Below, piece after piece: positions 1 to 5,601 of a DNA stretch of 5,601 nucleotides. Each line of letters begins with the position of its first letter. Positions within the stretch are counted from its first letter, which is position 1. Both the position numbers and the translations under genes were made by a program. The DNA comes from Bacteroidota bacterium (GTDB lineage: Bacteria; Bacteroidota; Ignavibacteria; Ignavibacteriales; Melioribacteraceae). The DNA lies in NCBI GenBank assembly GCA_023453125.1, contig JAEXUB010000082.1, positions 1-5,601 on the forward strand. The letters run 5' to 3'. The notes beneath the pieces were generated by a model. That model was not told the origin of the DNA. It ran no database searches and was given only the letters and a program-made list of their open reading frames with translations.

Positions 1-2
1 CA

Positions 3-524
3 GACGGATTCGGATTCCAGCCCGATGCTATGGGGGTCTTTCATAAGATTCCGCAGATTGGAAATGTAGTAATTGAAGACGACGTTGAACTCGGCTCGAA
101 TGTTTCTGTTGACAGGGCTGCCCTTGGATCTACCATTATTAAGAAAGGGGCAAAAATTGACAACCTTGTTCAGGTTGCACACGGAGTTTCTATTGGCAGA
201 AATACTGTTATTTCAGGGCAGGCTGGTATTTCGGGGAGCACCAAGATTGGAAATAACTGCGTTATTGCCGGTCAGGTTGGAATTGTCGGGCATATTGAAA
301 TTGGAGACTTTGTGCAGTTAGGCGCTCAGTCGGGAGTTTCAAAAGCAATTACCAAACCGGGAGGCTATATGGGAGCACCGGCAATTGACATAAAAAAGTT
401 TTTACGTTTAAACGGGCATATTCACAACCTTCCCGATTATGCCGACAAACTTAAGGCTCTTGAGAACAGAATAAAAGAGCTTGAAGAAATTATTGTAAAA
501 TTAAACAAAGGAAATAAATCTTAA
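3..524 (+). CDS. lpxD: UDP-3-O-acylglucosamine N-acyltransferase LpxD, 3' part (5' end outside window)
   Basis: LpxD transfers a (R)-3-hydroxyacyl chain from ACP to the 2-amino group of UDP-3-O-acyl-glucosamine, the third step of lipid A synthesis, in the cytoplasm. The frame is open from base 3 and begins with DGFGFQPD, a typical mid-protein LpxD segment, so the Met at base 30 is internal and not the start. About 173 residues are visible, roughly the C-terminal half of a family member of about 340; the N-terminal uridine-binding domain lies upstream. Hexapeptide left-handed beta-helix repeats run through most of the fragment. The motif NLVQVAHGV carries the catalytic His (codon 180-182, E. 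coli H239), and GQVGIVGH carries a second conserved His (codon 291-293) exactly 37 residues later, matching E. coli H276. The last 30 or so residues are charged and heptad-like (LKALENRIKELEE), consistent with a C-terminal helix. The stop overlaps the next start by one base, implying translational coupling. Confidence 0.96.
   Translation, partial: DGFGFQPDAMGVFHKIPQIGNVVIEDDVELGSNVSVDRAALGSTIIKKGAKIDNLVQVAHGVSIGRNTVISGQAGISGSTKIGNNCVIAGQVGIVGHIEIGDFVQLGAQSGVSKAITKPGGYMGAPAIDIKKFLRLNGHIHNLPDYADKLKALENRIKELEEIIVKLNKGNKS
507..512 (+). promoter_or_regulatory. Weak Shine-Dalgarno-like AAAGGA before lpxC-fabZ
   Basis: AAAGGA lies inside the last codons of lpxD, 11 bases before the lpxC-fabZ ATG at 524. 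It supports that ATG as the start, but the spacing is slightly long and the match partial. The TAATG overlap itself suggests termination-reinitiation. Confidence 0.4.
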
Positions 525-1930
525 TGTTAGAGCTGCAGAGAACTATAGGAAAGGACGTTTCAATTTCAGGAATGGGGCTTCATACAGGCACCTCCTGCAC
601 AATGACGTTCAAACCGGCACCGGTTAATTCCGGAATAAAATTTGTTAGAATTGACCTTGGGGGATGCCCCGAAATTCCGGCCAATGCCGATTTCGTTGTT
701 GATGTTTCAAGAGGCACTACTCTTGGCGTAGGCGACGCAAAAGTTTATACCGTTGAACACGTACTGGCCGCTATTGTCGGTTTGCAGATAGATAATATTA
801 CTATTGAGCTCAATGGAATTGAACCTCCAATCGGCGACGGCAGCTCTATTCCCTATGTTGAAAAACTGATGGAAGCGGGATTTGTTACACAGGATGAACC
901 TAAGGATTACCTGATTATTGACCAGACAGTCCAGATGCACGACGAAGAAAGACAGGTAGACATTGTTGCTCTTCCTCTTGACGGATACAGAATGACCGTA
1001 ATGGTAGATTATCAGAATCCTGCATTGGGAAGCCAGCATACCGGCTTATTCGATCTTGAAGCGGAATTCGTTTCGGAATTTGCTCCGGCAAGAACTTTCT
1101 GTTTCCTTTCAGAAGTGGAACAGCTTGCCGACGCGGGACTTATTAAAGGGGGCAACCTAGAAAACGCAGTTGTAATTATTGACCACGAAATTGACCAGAC
1201 CGGGCTCGATAAACTTTCTGATAAACTGAAACTCGAGAAAAAACTCGAATTAAAGGAGCCGGGGCTCATAACAAGTGATAAATTAAGATTCCGCAATGAG
1301 CCGGTTAGGCACAAACTCCTTGACCTTCTCGGCGACCTGGCTTTAATTGGAACACCTATAAAGGCACAGATACTTGCAGCACGCCCGGGACATAAGGCTA
1401 ATGTTGAATTTGCCAAAAAGATCAGGGCTCTTTATCACCAGAAAAAGCTTGTAAAAAAATATCAGCATGTAAAAAAACAGGGAGTTGTTCTGGATGTAAA
1501 TGCTATCCAGAAAATTCTTCCGCACCGCTACCCTTTCCTTCTTGTCGATAAGATCACTCATCTTGAACTTGACAAAAAGGTAATAGGCATTAAGAACGTT
1601 ACAATGAACGAACACTTTTTCCAGGGACATTTTCCGGGCGCACCGGTTATGCCGGGTGTTTTAATTATTGAAGCTCTCGCGCAGTGCGGCGGCATTCTTC
1701 TTCTTAATTCCATTAAAGACCCTGAAAATAACCTCGTTTTCTTTATGAGCATTAACAATGTTAAGTTCAGAAAGACTGTTACCCCCGGCGACCAGCTTAC
1801 TCTGGAAGTTGAGATGGTTACGAAGAAATCGAGATATTTCTCCGTTAAAGGAGCTGCTTATGTTGATAACACCCTTGTAGCCGAAGGCGAATTTATGGCC
1901 GCGGTTATTCCTAGGGAATCCAATAACTAA
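524..1930 (+). CDS. lpxC-fabZ: Bifunctional LpxC deacetylase / FabZ 3-hydroxyacyl-ACP dehydratase fusion
   Basis: This is a 468-residue fusion of two cytoplasmic enzymes. Residues 1 to about 310 are LpxC, the zinc-dependent UDP-3-O-acyl-GlcNAc deacetylase and the committed lipid A step. Zinc ligands are visible as H79 (TVEHVLAA), H263 and D267 (RHKLLDLLGD). E78 is the expected general base, K264 and H290 (RPGHKAN) are the expected active-site partners, and T191 lies in FAPARTF. Compared with E. coli LpxC there is an extra lysine-rich stretch of about 25 residues around 223-250, just before the H263 motif; as I recall, Bacteroidetes-type LpxC has a similar insert. Residues about 311-325 form a basic linker. 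Residues about 326-468 are FabZ, which dehydrates 3-hydroxyacyl-ACP in fatty-acid synthesis: it has LPHRYPFLLVD, catalytic H369 in FFQGHFPG and E383 in IIEALAQ, at the 14-residue spacing of E. coli H54/E68. The fusion is known in FCB bacteria. Both catalytic sets look intact. Confidence 0.97.
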   Translation: MLELQRTIGKDVSISGMGLHTGTSCTMTFKPAPVNSGIKFVRIDLGGCPEIPANADFVVDVSRGTTLGVGDAKVYTVEHVLAAIVGLQIDNITIELNGIEPPIGDGSSIPYVEKLMEAGFVTQDEPKDYLIIDQTVQMHDEERQVDIVALPLDGYRMTVMVDYQNPALGSQHTGLFDLEAEFVSEFAPARTFCFLSEVEQLADAGLIKGGNLENAVVIIDHEIDQTGLDKLSDKLKLEKKLELKEPGLITSDKLRFRNEPVRHKLLDLLGDLALIGTPIKAQILAARPGHKANVEFAKKIRALYHQKKLVKKYQHVKKQGVVLDVNAIQKILPHRYPFLLVDKITHLELDKKVIGIKNVTMNEHFFQGHFPGAPVMPGVLIIEALAQCGGILLLNSIKDPENNLVFFMSINNVKFRKTVTPGDQLTLEVEMVTKKSRYFSVKGAAYVDNTLVAEGEFMAAVIPRESNN

Positions 1931-1942
1931 ATTTTATTTGAT

Positions 1943-2716
1943 ATGAATACTATTCATCCTACTTCTATTATAAGTCCAAACGCAAAATTGGGGCAAAATA
2001 TTGAAGTTGCCCCTTTTGCAATTATTCACGATGATGTTATTATCGGTAACGACTGCTATATCGGTCCGCACGCGACAATTAATAACGGCGCCAGAATTGG
2101 CAGCGGTGTTAAAATTTATCAGGGAGCATCAATTTCCCACGTACCCCAGCATAAGAAATATAATAACGAGCCAACTACCTGCGAAATCGGGGACAATTCC
2201 ACAATACACGAGTTTGCCTCAATTCACCGCGGCGCCGATACGGGAAAAACCGTTTTAGGCACCAATGTTTTAATTATGGCTTATGCGCACGTGGCACACG
2301 ACTGCCGCATAGGCAACCATTGCATTCTTTCAAATGCCGTTCAGCTTGCCGGTTTTACACAGATTGACGATTGGGCCATAATCGGCGGATCTGTGCCTGT
2401 TCATCAGTTTACCAGAATCGGCAAACACGTTATGGTAGGAGACGGATATAAAGTGGGTAAAGATATTCTTCCTTATACTCTCGCGGCGGGAGAACCGGTT
2501 AAATACTACGGACTTAATTATGTGGGATTAAGACGCAGAGATTTTACCGAAGAGCAGATTGCCTCAATTAAAAAAGTTTATTCAATTGTCTATGATCCAA
2601 AGCTTAATGTTACTCAGGCTAAAGAAAAGCTAATGCAGGAAATGCCGGATAATCCTTATGCGGTTGAAATTGTTGAATTTATTAATAACAGCAAAAGGGG
2701 AATCGTAACGAGGTAA
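1943..2716 (+). CDS. lpxA: Acyl-ACP--UDP-N-acetylglucosamine O-acyltransferase LpxA (first copy)
   Basis: LpxA performs the first lipid A step, moving a (R)-3-hydroxyacyl group from ACP to the 3-OH of UDP-GlcNAc; the family is a cytoplasmic homotrimer. The 257-residue protein matches the usual length of about 262. It has an N-terminal hexapeptide-repeat beta-helix (about 1-185) and a C-terminal helical domain with GLNYVGLRRRDF at 190-201. The catalytic base is H119 in AHVAHDC (E. coli H125), with H116 (H122) and H154 in VHQF (H160) kept. Several usually conserved positions differ by my hand alignment: E. coli H144 is F138 (LAGFTQ), D74 is H70 (PQHKK), E200 is V194, and the acyl-ruler G173 is D167. 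The retained AHVAHDC and VHQF make an active enzyme likely, though donor or acceptor preference may differ. It starts 12 bases after lpxC-fabZ with an A/T-rich leader and no Shine-Dalgarno. It is the upstream member of a tandem pair. Confidence 0.92.
   Translation: MNTIHPTSIISPNAKLGQNIEVAPFAIIHDDVIIGNDCYIGPHATINNGARIGSGVKIYQGASISHVPQHKKYNNEPTTCEIGDNSTIHEFASIHRGADTGKTVLGTNVLIMAYAHVAHDCRIGNHCILSNAVQLAGFTQIDDWAIIGGSVPVHQFTRIGKHVMVGDGYKVGKDILPYTLAAGEPVKYYGLNYVGLRRRDFTEEQIASIKKVYSIVYDPKLNVTQAKEKLMQEMPDNPYAVEIVEFINNSKRGIVTR
2710..2713 (+). promoter_or_regulatory. Shine-Dalgarno-like GAGG for the second lpxA copy
   Basis: GAGG sits inside the last codons of the first lpxA, 5 bases before the ATG at 2719. 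It is the best ribosome-binding match in the window and fixes the start of the second copy, whose ATG follows the preceding stop by only 2 bases. Confidence 0.45.
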
Positions 2717-2718
2717 TT

Positions 2719-3489
2719 ATGGTCAATATTCATCCTACAGCTATCGTTAGTCCCAAAGCCAGACTCGGCACCAATGTAACAGTTGCCCCCTATGCGGTTA
2801 TTTATGAGGATACAGAAATTGGAGACGGATGCGTTATTGGTCCCTCCGCCGTTATTTATCCGTATACCACCCTCGGAAGCAATACCCGAGTCTCGCATTC
2901 CGCTTCAATCGGGCATATCCCTCAGGATTTGAAGTTTAAAAACGAAATCACTTCAACCAAAATCGGAAAGAATTCCATAATTCACGAATTCGTTACAATT
3001 CATAGAGGAACCCAGGCAGCGGGCGAAACTTCAATTGGTGAAGACGCCTACATTATGGCATACAGTCACGTTGCGCACGACTGCATTATAAAAGACCGGG
3101 TAACAATTGCAAACTGCACACAGATTGCCGGGCACGTTACAATAGAGAACAATGCGGTAATCGGCGGACTGGCCAAGATTAGGCAGTTCACCCGTATTGG
3201 AAAGTTCTGCATGATTCAGGGGGGAAGAAGCATTGCAAAAGATGTTCCTCACTATATTCTTGTTGGCGGGGGCGATGTTAAATTCGAAGGGCTCAATAAA
3301 ATAGGGCTCAAGAGGAATGGCTTTTCCGATCAGCAGATTGAAGACATAAAGAAAATTTATAAATATCTTTACGCATCAAATCTTAATGTTTCCCAGGCAA
3401 AGGAGAGAATTCTGAATGAATTCGGAGGTAATCCGGTTGCTGATGAAATTATTGAGTTTATTAATTCAAGTAAAGCCGGTTTGATATAA
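2719..3489 (+). CDS. LpxA-family acyltransferase, second tandem copy
   Basis: This is a 256-residue paralogue of the preceding LpxA, about 48% identical by my hand alignment with one gap, so an old duplication or separate acquisition and not a recent copy. It has the same layout: hexapeptide beta-helix to about residue 185, then the helical C-terminal domain with GLNKIGLKRNGF (191-202). H120 in SHVAHDC matches the catalytic E. coli H125, H117 matches H122, H139 (IAGHVT) matches H144, and Q69-D70-K72 match Q73-D74-K76. It lacks the His of VHQF (E. coli H160), which is R155 here (IRQF), and R205 is N200. The ruler position is G168, as in E. coli G173. It therefore keeps residues that copy one has lost and has lost one that copy one keeps. 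It could be a second UDP-GlcNAc acyltransferase with another chain length or acceptor, a partner subunit, or an enzyme for another sugar nucleotide. The family is certain; the exact substrate is not. Confidence 0.87.
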   Translation: MVNIHPTAIVSPKARLGTNVTVAPYAVIYEDTEIGDGCVIGPSAVIYPYTTLGSNTRVSHSASIGHIPQDLKFKNEITSTKIGKNSIIHEFVTIHRGTQAAGETSIGEDAYIMAYSHVAHDCIIKDRVTIANCTQIAGHVTIENNAVIGGLAKIRQFTRIGKFCMIQGGRSIAKDVPHYILVGGGDVKFEGLNKIGLKRNGFSDQQIEDIKKIYKYLYASNLNVSQAKERILNEFGGNPVADEIIEFINSSKAGLI

Positions 3490-4229
3490 TGAAATGGAAT
3501 CTTATTGAATCGGGACCCGGTACGGGCAGATACAATATGGATTACGACATTCAGCTTGCCAAAGATTGTCCGTCCGATACCGCATTCTTCAGGCTTTATA
3601 CCTGGAAACCTTACTGCATTTCTTTAGGCGCAAATCAGAATATTAACGAGATTGATTTAGATAAAGCCAAAGCTGACAATATTGACTGCGTGCACCGCCC
3701 TACCGGCGGACGCGCCATTCTGCACGCCGAGGAAATTACTTATTCGGCAATTCTCCCCTACTCCGAATCCTATTCCGCAAAAGATATTTATACGAATATT
3801 TCGCTGGCGCTTCTTGAAGGGCTTAAGATTTACGATTCCCGCCTTGCAGATGCGGAGCTTGAAGGTGTTCAGCCCAATTTTCCCGATCTCCTTAAATCCC
3901 CTTCGGGAATGCTCTGTTTTGCAAGCACTGCGAAAAGCGAAATTAAGTACAAAGGGAAAAAACTGATTGGAAGCGCTCAGCGCAAGATGGATAAAGTGGT
4001 TTTGCAGCACGGCTCAATACTTTGCGGCACTTTTCACCAAAGGCTTCCTGCATACCTTATCTGCGACGACTCTACAAAAGATAAACTGAACAATGAGCTT
4101 AGGGAAAAAACAACGGAAATTGATACAATTTTAGGTTCCGAAACAAATATTGAAAAACTTACTGCTTCGATGATTCAAGGATTCGAATCTTTCTTTAAAA
4201 TTAAATTTCAAACCAAAACGAGCGGGTGA
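3489..4229 (+). CDS. Lipoate-protein ligase A / LipM-like octanoyltransferase family protein
   Basis: This 246-residue protein of the biotin/lipoate A/B ligase fold attaches lipoate, or transfers octanoate from ACP, to lipoyl domains such as GcvH or 2-oxoacid dehydrogenase E2; it is cytoplasmic. Family marks in order are WNLIESGPGTGRYNMDYD (3-20), SLGANQNINEID (45-56), HRPTGGRAILH (69-79, the acyl-adenylate/acyl-binding loop), and KGKKLIGSAQRK (155-166) with the conserved lysine followed by VLQHGSIL (171-178). C143 in MLCFAS sits where LipM-type octanoyltransferases have their catalytic cysteine (SxCF context), and the protein lacks the separate C-terminal domain of E. coli LplA. I therefore lean to an octanoyltransferase (LipM or LipL type) over an ATP-dependent lipoate ligase, but cannot settle it. 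The ATG overlaps the previous stop by one base (TAATG). No strong Shine-Dalgarno is visible, so translation is probably coupled. Confidence 0.88.
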   Translation: MKWNLIESGPGTGRYNMDYDIQLAKDCPSDTAFFRLYTWKPYCISLGANQNINEIDLDKAKADNIDCVHRPTGGRAILHAEEITYSAILPYSESYSAKDIYTNISLALLEGLKIYDSRLADAELEGVQPNFPDLLKSPSGMLCFASTAKSEIKYKGKKLIGSAQRKMDKVVLQHGSILCGTFHQRLPAYLICDDSTKDKLNNELREKTTEIDTILGSETNIEKLTASMIQGFESFFKIKFQTKTSG

Positions 4230-4231
4230 TT

Positions 4232-5047
4232 ATGAGCGTAGAAGTTGATTTCAGGAAAATTACCACTAAGACACTGCAGGTATTAAAACATAAAGGCATT
4301 AAAATATCGGCTCTCACAGCATATGACTTTATTACCGCAAAGATTCTGGATCAGGCCGGCATTGACCTTATTCTGGTAGGCGATTCTCTCAGTAACGTCT
4401 TTCAGGGAAATGAAACTACGCTCCCTGTTACTATGGACGAGATGATTTATCATACAAAAGCAGTTTGCAAAGGCATCGACAGGGCTATGGTTGTTGTGGA
4501 CCTCCCTTTTATGTCATACCAGACAAACACAGACGAAGCATTCCGTAATGCGGGAAGAATACTTAAAGAAACTCCCGCCGGCGGTGTTAAGCTCGAAGGG
4601 GGAGAGAGAATTGCTGAATCTGTAAGAAAAATTACTGAAGCCGGCATTCCTGTTATGGGGCATATAGGTTTAACTCCCCAGAGCATTCATCAGTTCGGCA
4701 GTTATAAGGCACGCGGCAAAAACGTTGATGAGGCGGAACAGATTTTGAATGAAGCCCTCGTTCTTGAGCAGGCAGGAGCTTTTTCTATTGTTCTCGAAAA
4801 AATACCTAAAGAACTCTCCGCCAGAATTACATCAAGCCTTAAAATACCTACTATTGGCATTGGCGCCGGTATGCACTGCGACGGGCAGATTCTTGTTACT
4901 CAGGATATGCTCGGCCTCAATACCGATTTCCATCCCAGGTTTGTACGTTATTATGCCGAACTTGCCAGGGAAATTGATTCATCCGTGAGGAAATATATTG
5001 ACGACGTTAAAGGAAGCTTATTCCCTACTGATTCTGAAAGTTATTAA
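4232..5047 (+). CDS. panB: 3-methyl-2-oxobutanoate hydroxymethyltransferase (ketopantoate hydroxymethyltransferase)
   Basis: PanB converts 3-methyl-2-oxobutanoate and 5,10-methylene-tetrahydrofolate to ketopantoate, the first step of pantothenate and hence CoA and ACP-cofactor synthesis; it is a cytoplasmic (beta/alpha)8 barrel. The 271-residue length is normal. Hallmarks are LTAYDFITAKILDQAGID (28-45), VGDSLSNVFQG (49-59) with metal ligand D51, VVVDLPFMSYQ (87-97) with metal ligand D90, VKLEGG (119-124) with K120 and E122, GHIGLTPQS (143-151), the probable general base E189 in VLEKIP, and GIGAG (209-213). All match E. coli D45, D84, K112, E114 and E181. I chose ATG 4232, two bases after the previous stop. 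An in-frame GTG at 4226, overlapping that stop as GTGA, would add only two residues. The gene ends with tandem in-frame stops TAA TAG. Its place after acyl-ACP-using enzymes fits a shared ACP/CoA theme. Confidence 0.96.
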   Translation: MSVEVDFRKITTKTLQVLKHKGIKISALTAYDFITAKILDQAGIDLILVGDSLSNVFQGNETTLPVTMDEMIYHTKAVCKGIDRAMVVVDLPFMSYQTNTDEAFRNAGRILKETPAGGVKLEGGERIAESVRKITEAGIPVMGHIGLTPQSIHQFGSYKARGKNVDEAEQILNEALVLEQAGAFSIVLEKIPKELSARITSSLKIPTIGIGAGMHCDGQILVTQDMLGLNTDFHPRFVRYYAELAREIDSSVRKYIDDVKGSLFPTDSESY

Positions 5048-5064
5048 TAGAAAATACTGTCCCT

Positions 5065-5571
5065 ATGCAAAGACTAATAATACTTTTGTTTTTTGTTCTC
5101 TCATTAAGTTCGGCTTTCGGGCAAAGCGGACCGAGCTTTGAAACAATGTTCGATAATGTAACAATCCACGACATTTGCAGCGACGGGCAGAGTCTATGGA
5201 TTGCCACAAACGGCTCCGGAATTTACCGCTACGATGCCAAAACGAAAAAGACAGATAATTTCAATTCCTCAAACAGCGGACTTAAACAGGATGTTATTTA
5301 TTGCCTTACCGCCAATGATGAGTTTGTCTGGGCCGGTTCTACTGACGGGCTATTTGTCTATGACAAGAAAGCCAACAGATGGACTCAAAGAAAATTCGGC
5401 AAAGGGGGACAGCTGGGTAACTGGATTAGAAGCCTCGCATTCGATAAATATGAAAATGTTGTCTGGATAGGCAGATTCCTTTATCTAACCCGATACAGCC
5501 TTAAGACAAGGCAGTTTGATGACTTTGACCTAACAAAATACGGCAATACAAAGACTACCAACATAAAATAG
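5065..5571 (+). CDS. Secreted two-component-regulator-type beta-propeller protein, interrupted by in-frame TAG
   Basis: The 168-residue product opens with a Sec signal peptide: a short basic start (MQR), a hydrophobic core (residues 4-15) and a likely cleavage after AFG at residue 19. Export to the periplasm or beyond is expected. Propeller repeats follow with the pattern D-G-x-S-L-W-I-x-T-N-G-S-G-I-Y-R-Y-D: ICSDGQSLWIATN (37-49), LTANDEFVWAGSTDGLFVYD (81-100) and LAFDKYENVVWIG (124-136). These resemble the Reg_prop blades of hybrid histidine-kinase sensors and related secreted proteins that are common in Bacteroidota and Ignavibacteria. Three blades cannot close a propeller. The TAG at 5569-5571 is followed in the same frame by a further blade strand, so the gene is either broken, mis-sequenced or read through. 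The start is 17 bases after panB with no Shine-Dalgarno. Ligand and function are unknown. Confidence 0.75.
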   Translation: MQRLIILLFFVLSLSSAFGQSGPSFETMFDNVTIHDICSDGQSLWIATNGSGIYRYDAKTKKTDNFNSSNSGLKQDVIYCLTANDEFVWAGSTDGLFVYDKKANRWTQRKFGKGGQLGNWIRSLAFDKYENVVWIGRFLYLTRYSLKTRQFDDFDLTKYGNTKTTNIK

Positions 5572-5601
5572 GTTGTTGTTGACGGGGACAGCCTTGTATG
5601 G
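5572..5601 (+). pseudogene. In-frame continuation of the propeller gene beyond the TAG (runs off window)
   Basis: The ten codons after the TAG, in the same frame, read VVVDGDSLVW. This matches the strand ICSDGQSLW of the first blade, and the stop occupies the place of a single residue (compare IHDICSDGQSLW with IK-stop-VVVDGDSLVW). It is therefore very likely the rest of the same protein, cut off by the window edge. Whether the gene is a true pseudogene cannot be told from this fragment. Confidence 0.6.

Noticed and set aside
60..400. Short periodic similarities in lpxD and both lpxA genes as a DNA repeat or CRISPR-like array
   Set aside because: The periodicity of about 18 bases reflects the six-residue repeats of the left-handed beta-helix. 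There are no identical repeats or spacers.
707..1416. Two minus-strand open frames (707-1039 and 1012-1416) inside lpxC-fabZ
   Set aside because: They lie opposite an intact, strongly conserved enzyme and their translations show no recognisable domain. They are shadow frames.
1943..3489. The lpxA pair as an assembly duplication or a recent tandem repeat
   Set aside because: The two copies differ at about half of their residues and have different junctions and ribosome-binding contexts, so they are distinct, long-diverged genes.
3657..4010. A 117-codon minus-strand open frame opposite the lipoyl ligase gene
   Set aside because: It overlaps conserved motifs of the sense gene and has no family features or plausible leader. 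It is most likely chance.
4226..4234. GTG at 4226 as the panB start, overlapping the upstream stop as GTGA
   Set aside because: Possible, but the ATG at 4232 is two codons later and a more usual start, and the two extra residues add no conserved sequence.
5048..5064. A terminator or promoter between panB and the propeller gene
   Set aside because: The gap is only 17 bases, with no inverted repeat or recognisable promoter elements. A promoter inside panB cannot be excluded by eye, but I see no evidence for one.

Overview
The window is a densely packed block of co-directional genes, all on the + strand. The organism is a diderm bacterium that makes lipid A, because four Raetz-pathway coding regions lie in a row. 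The LpxC-FabZ fusion with a lysine-rich insert in LpxC, A/T-rich and often Shine-Dalgarno-poor starts, and a secreted 'two-component regulator' type beta-propeller protein all point to the Bacteroidota/Chlorobiota/Ignavibacteria (FCB) group. An Ignavibacteria-like member is my best guess, but this is inference from gene architecture, not from a search.

Layout: 3-524 is the 3' half of lpxD, cut by the window edge. 524-1930 is a fused lpxC-fabZ. 1943-2716 is lpxA. 2719-3489 is a second, divergent lpxA paralogue. 3489-4229 is a lipoate/octanoate ligase-transferase of the LplA/LipM fold. 4232-5047 is panB. 5065-5571 is the start of a secreted propeller protein, interrupted by an in-frame TAG; its reading frame continues in register to the window end. 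Junctions are 1-nt overlaps (TAATG) or gaps of 2, 2, 12 and 17 nt. There is no room for an internal promoter or terminator and I see none, so transcription as one operon that starts upstream of the window is likely. No stretch over 17 bases lacks a gene. I see no RNA gene, CRISPR array, insertion sequence or origin.

How the genes fit together: LpxA adds a 3-hydroxyacyl chain from acyl-ACP to UDP-GlcNAc, LpxC deacetylates the product, and LpxD adds the second chain. FabZ draws on the same 3-hydroxyacyl-ACP pool for fatty-acid elongation. The LplA/LipM-like protein handles octanoyl or lipoyl groups. PanB starts the pantothenate route to CoA and the ACP phosphopantetheine arm. The first six genes can therefore be read as an acyl-carrier-protein-centred envelope and cofactor operon.

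Most of this is recognisable biology and I do not see a wholly new system. The two points most worth following are the tandem lpxA pair, whose members have lost different active-site residues, and the amber codon inside the propeller gene.
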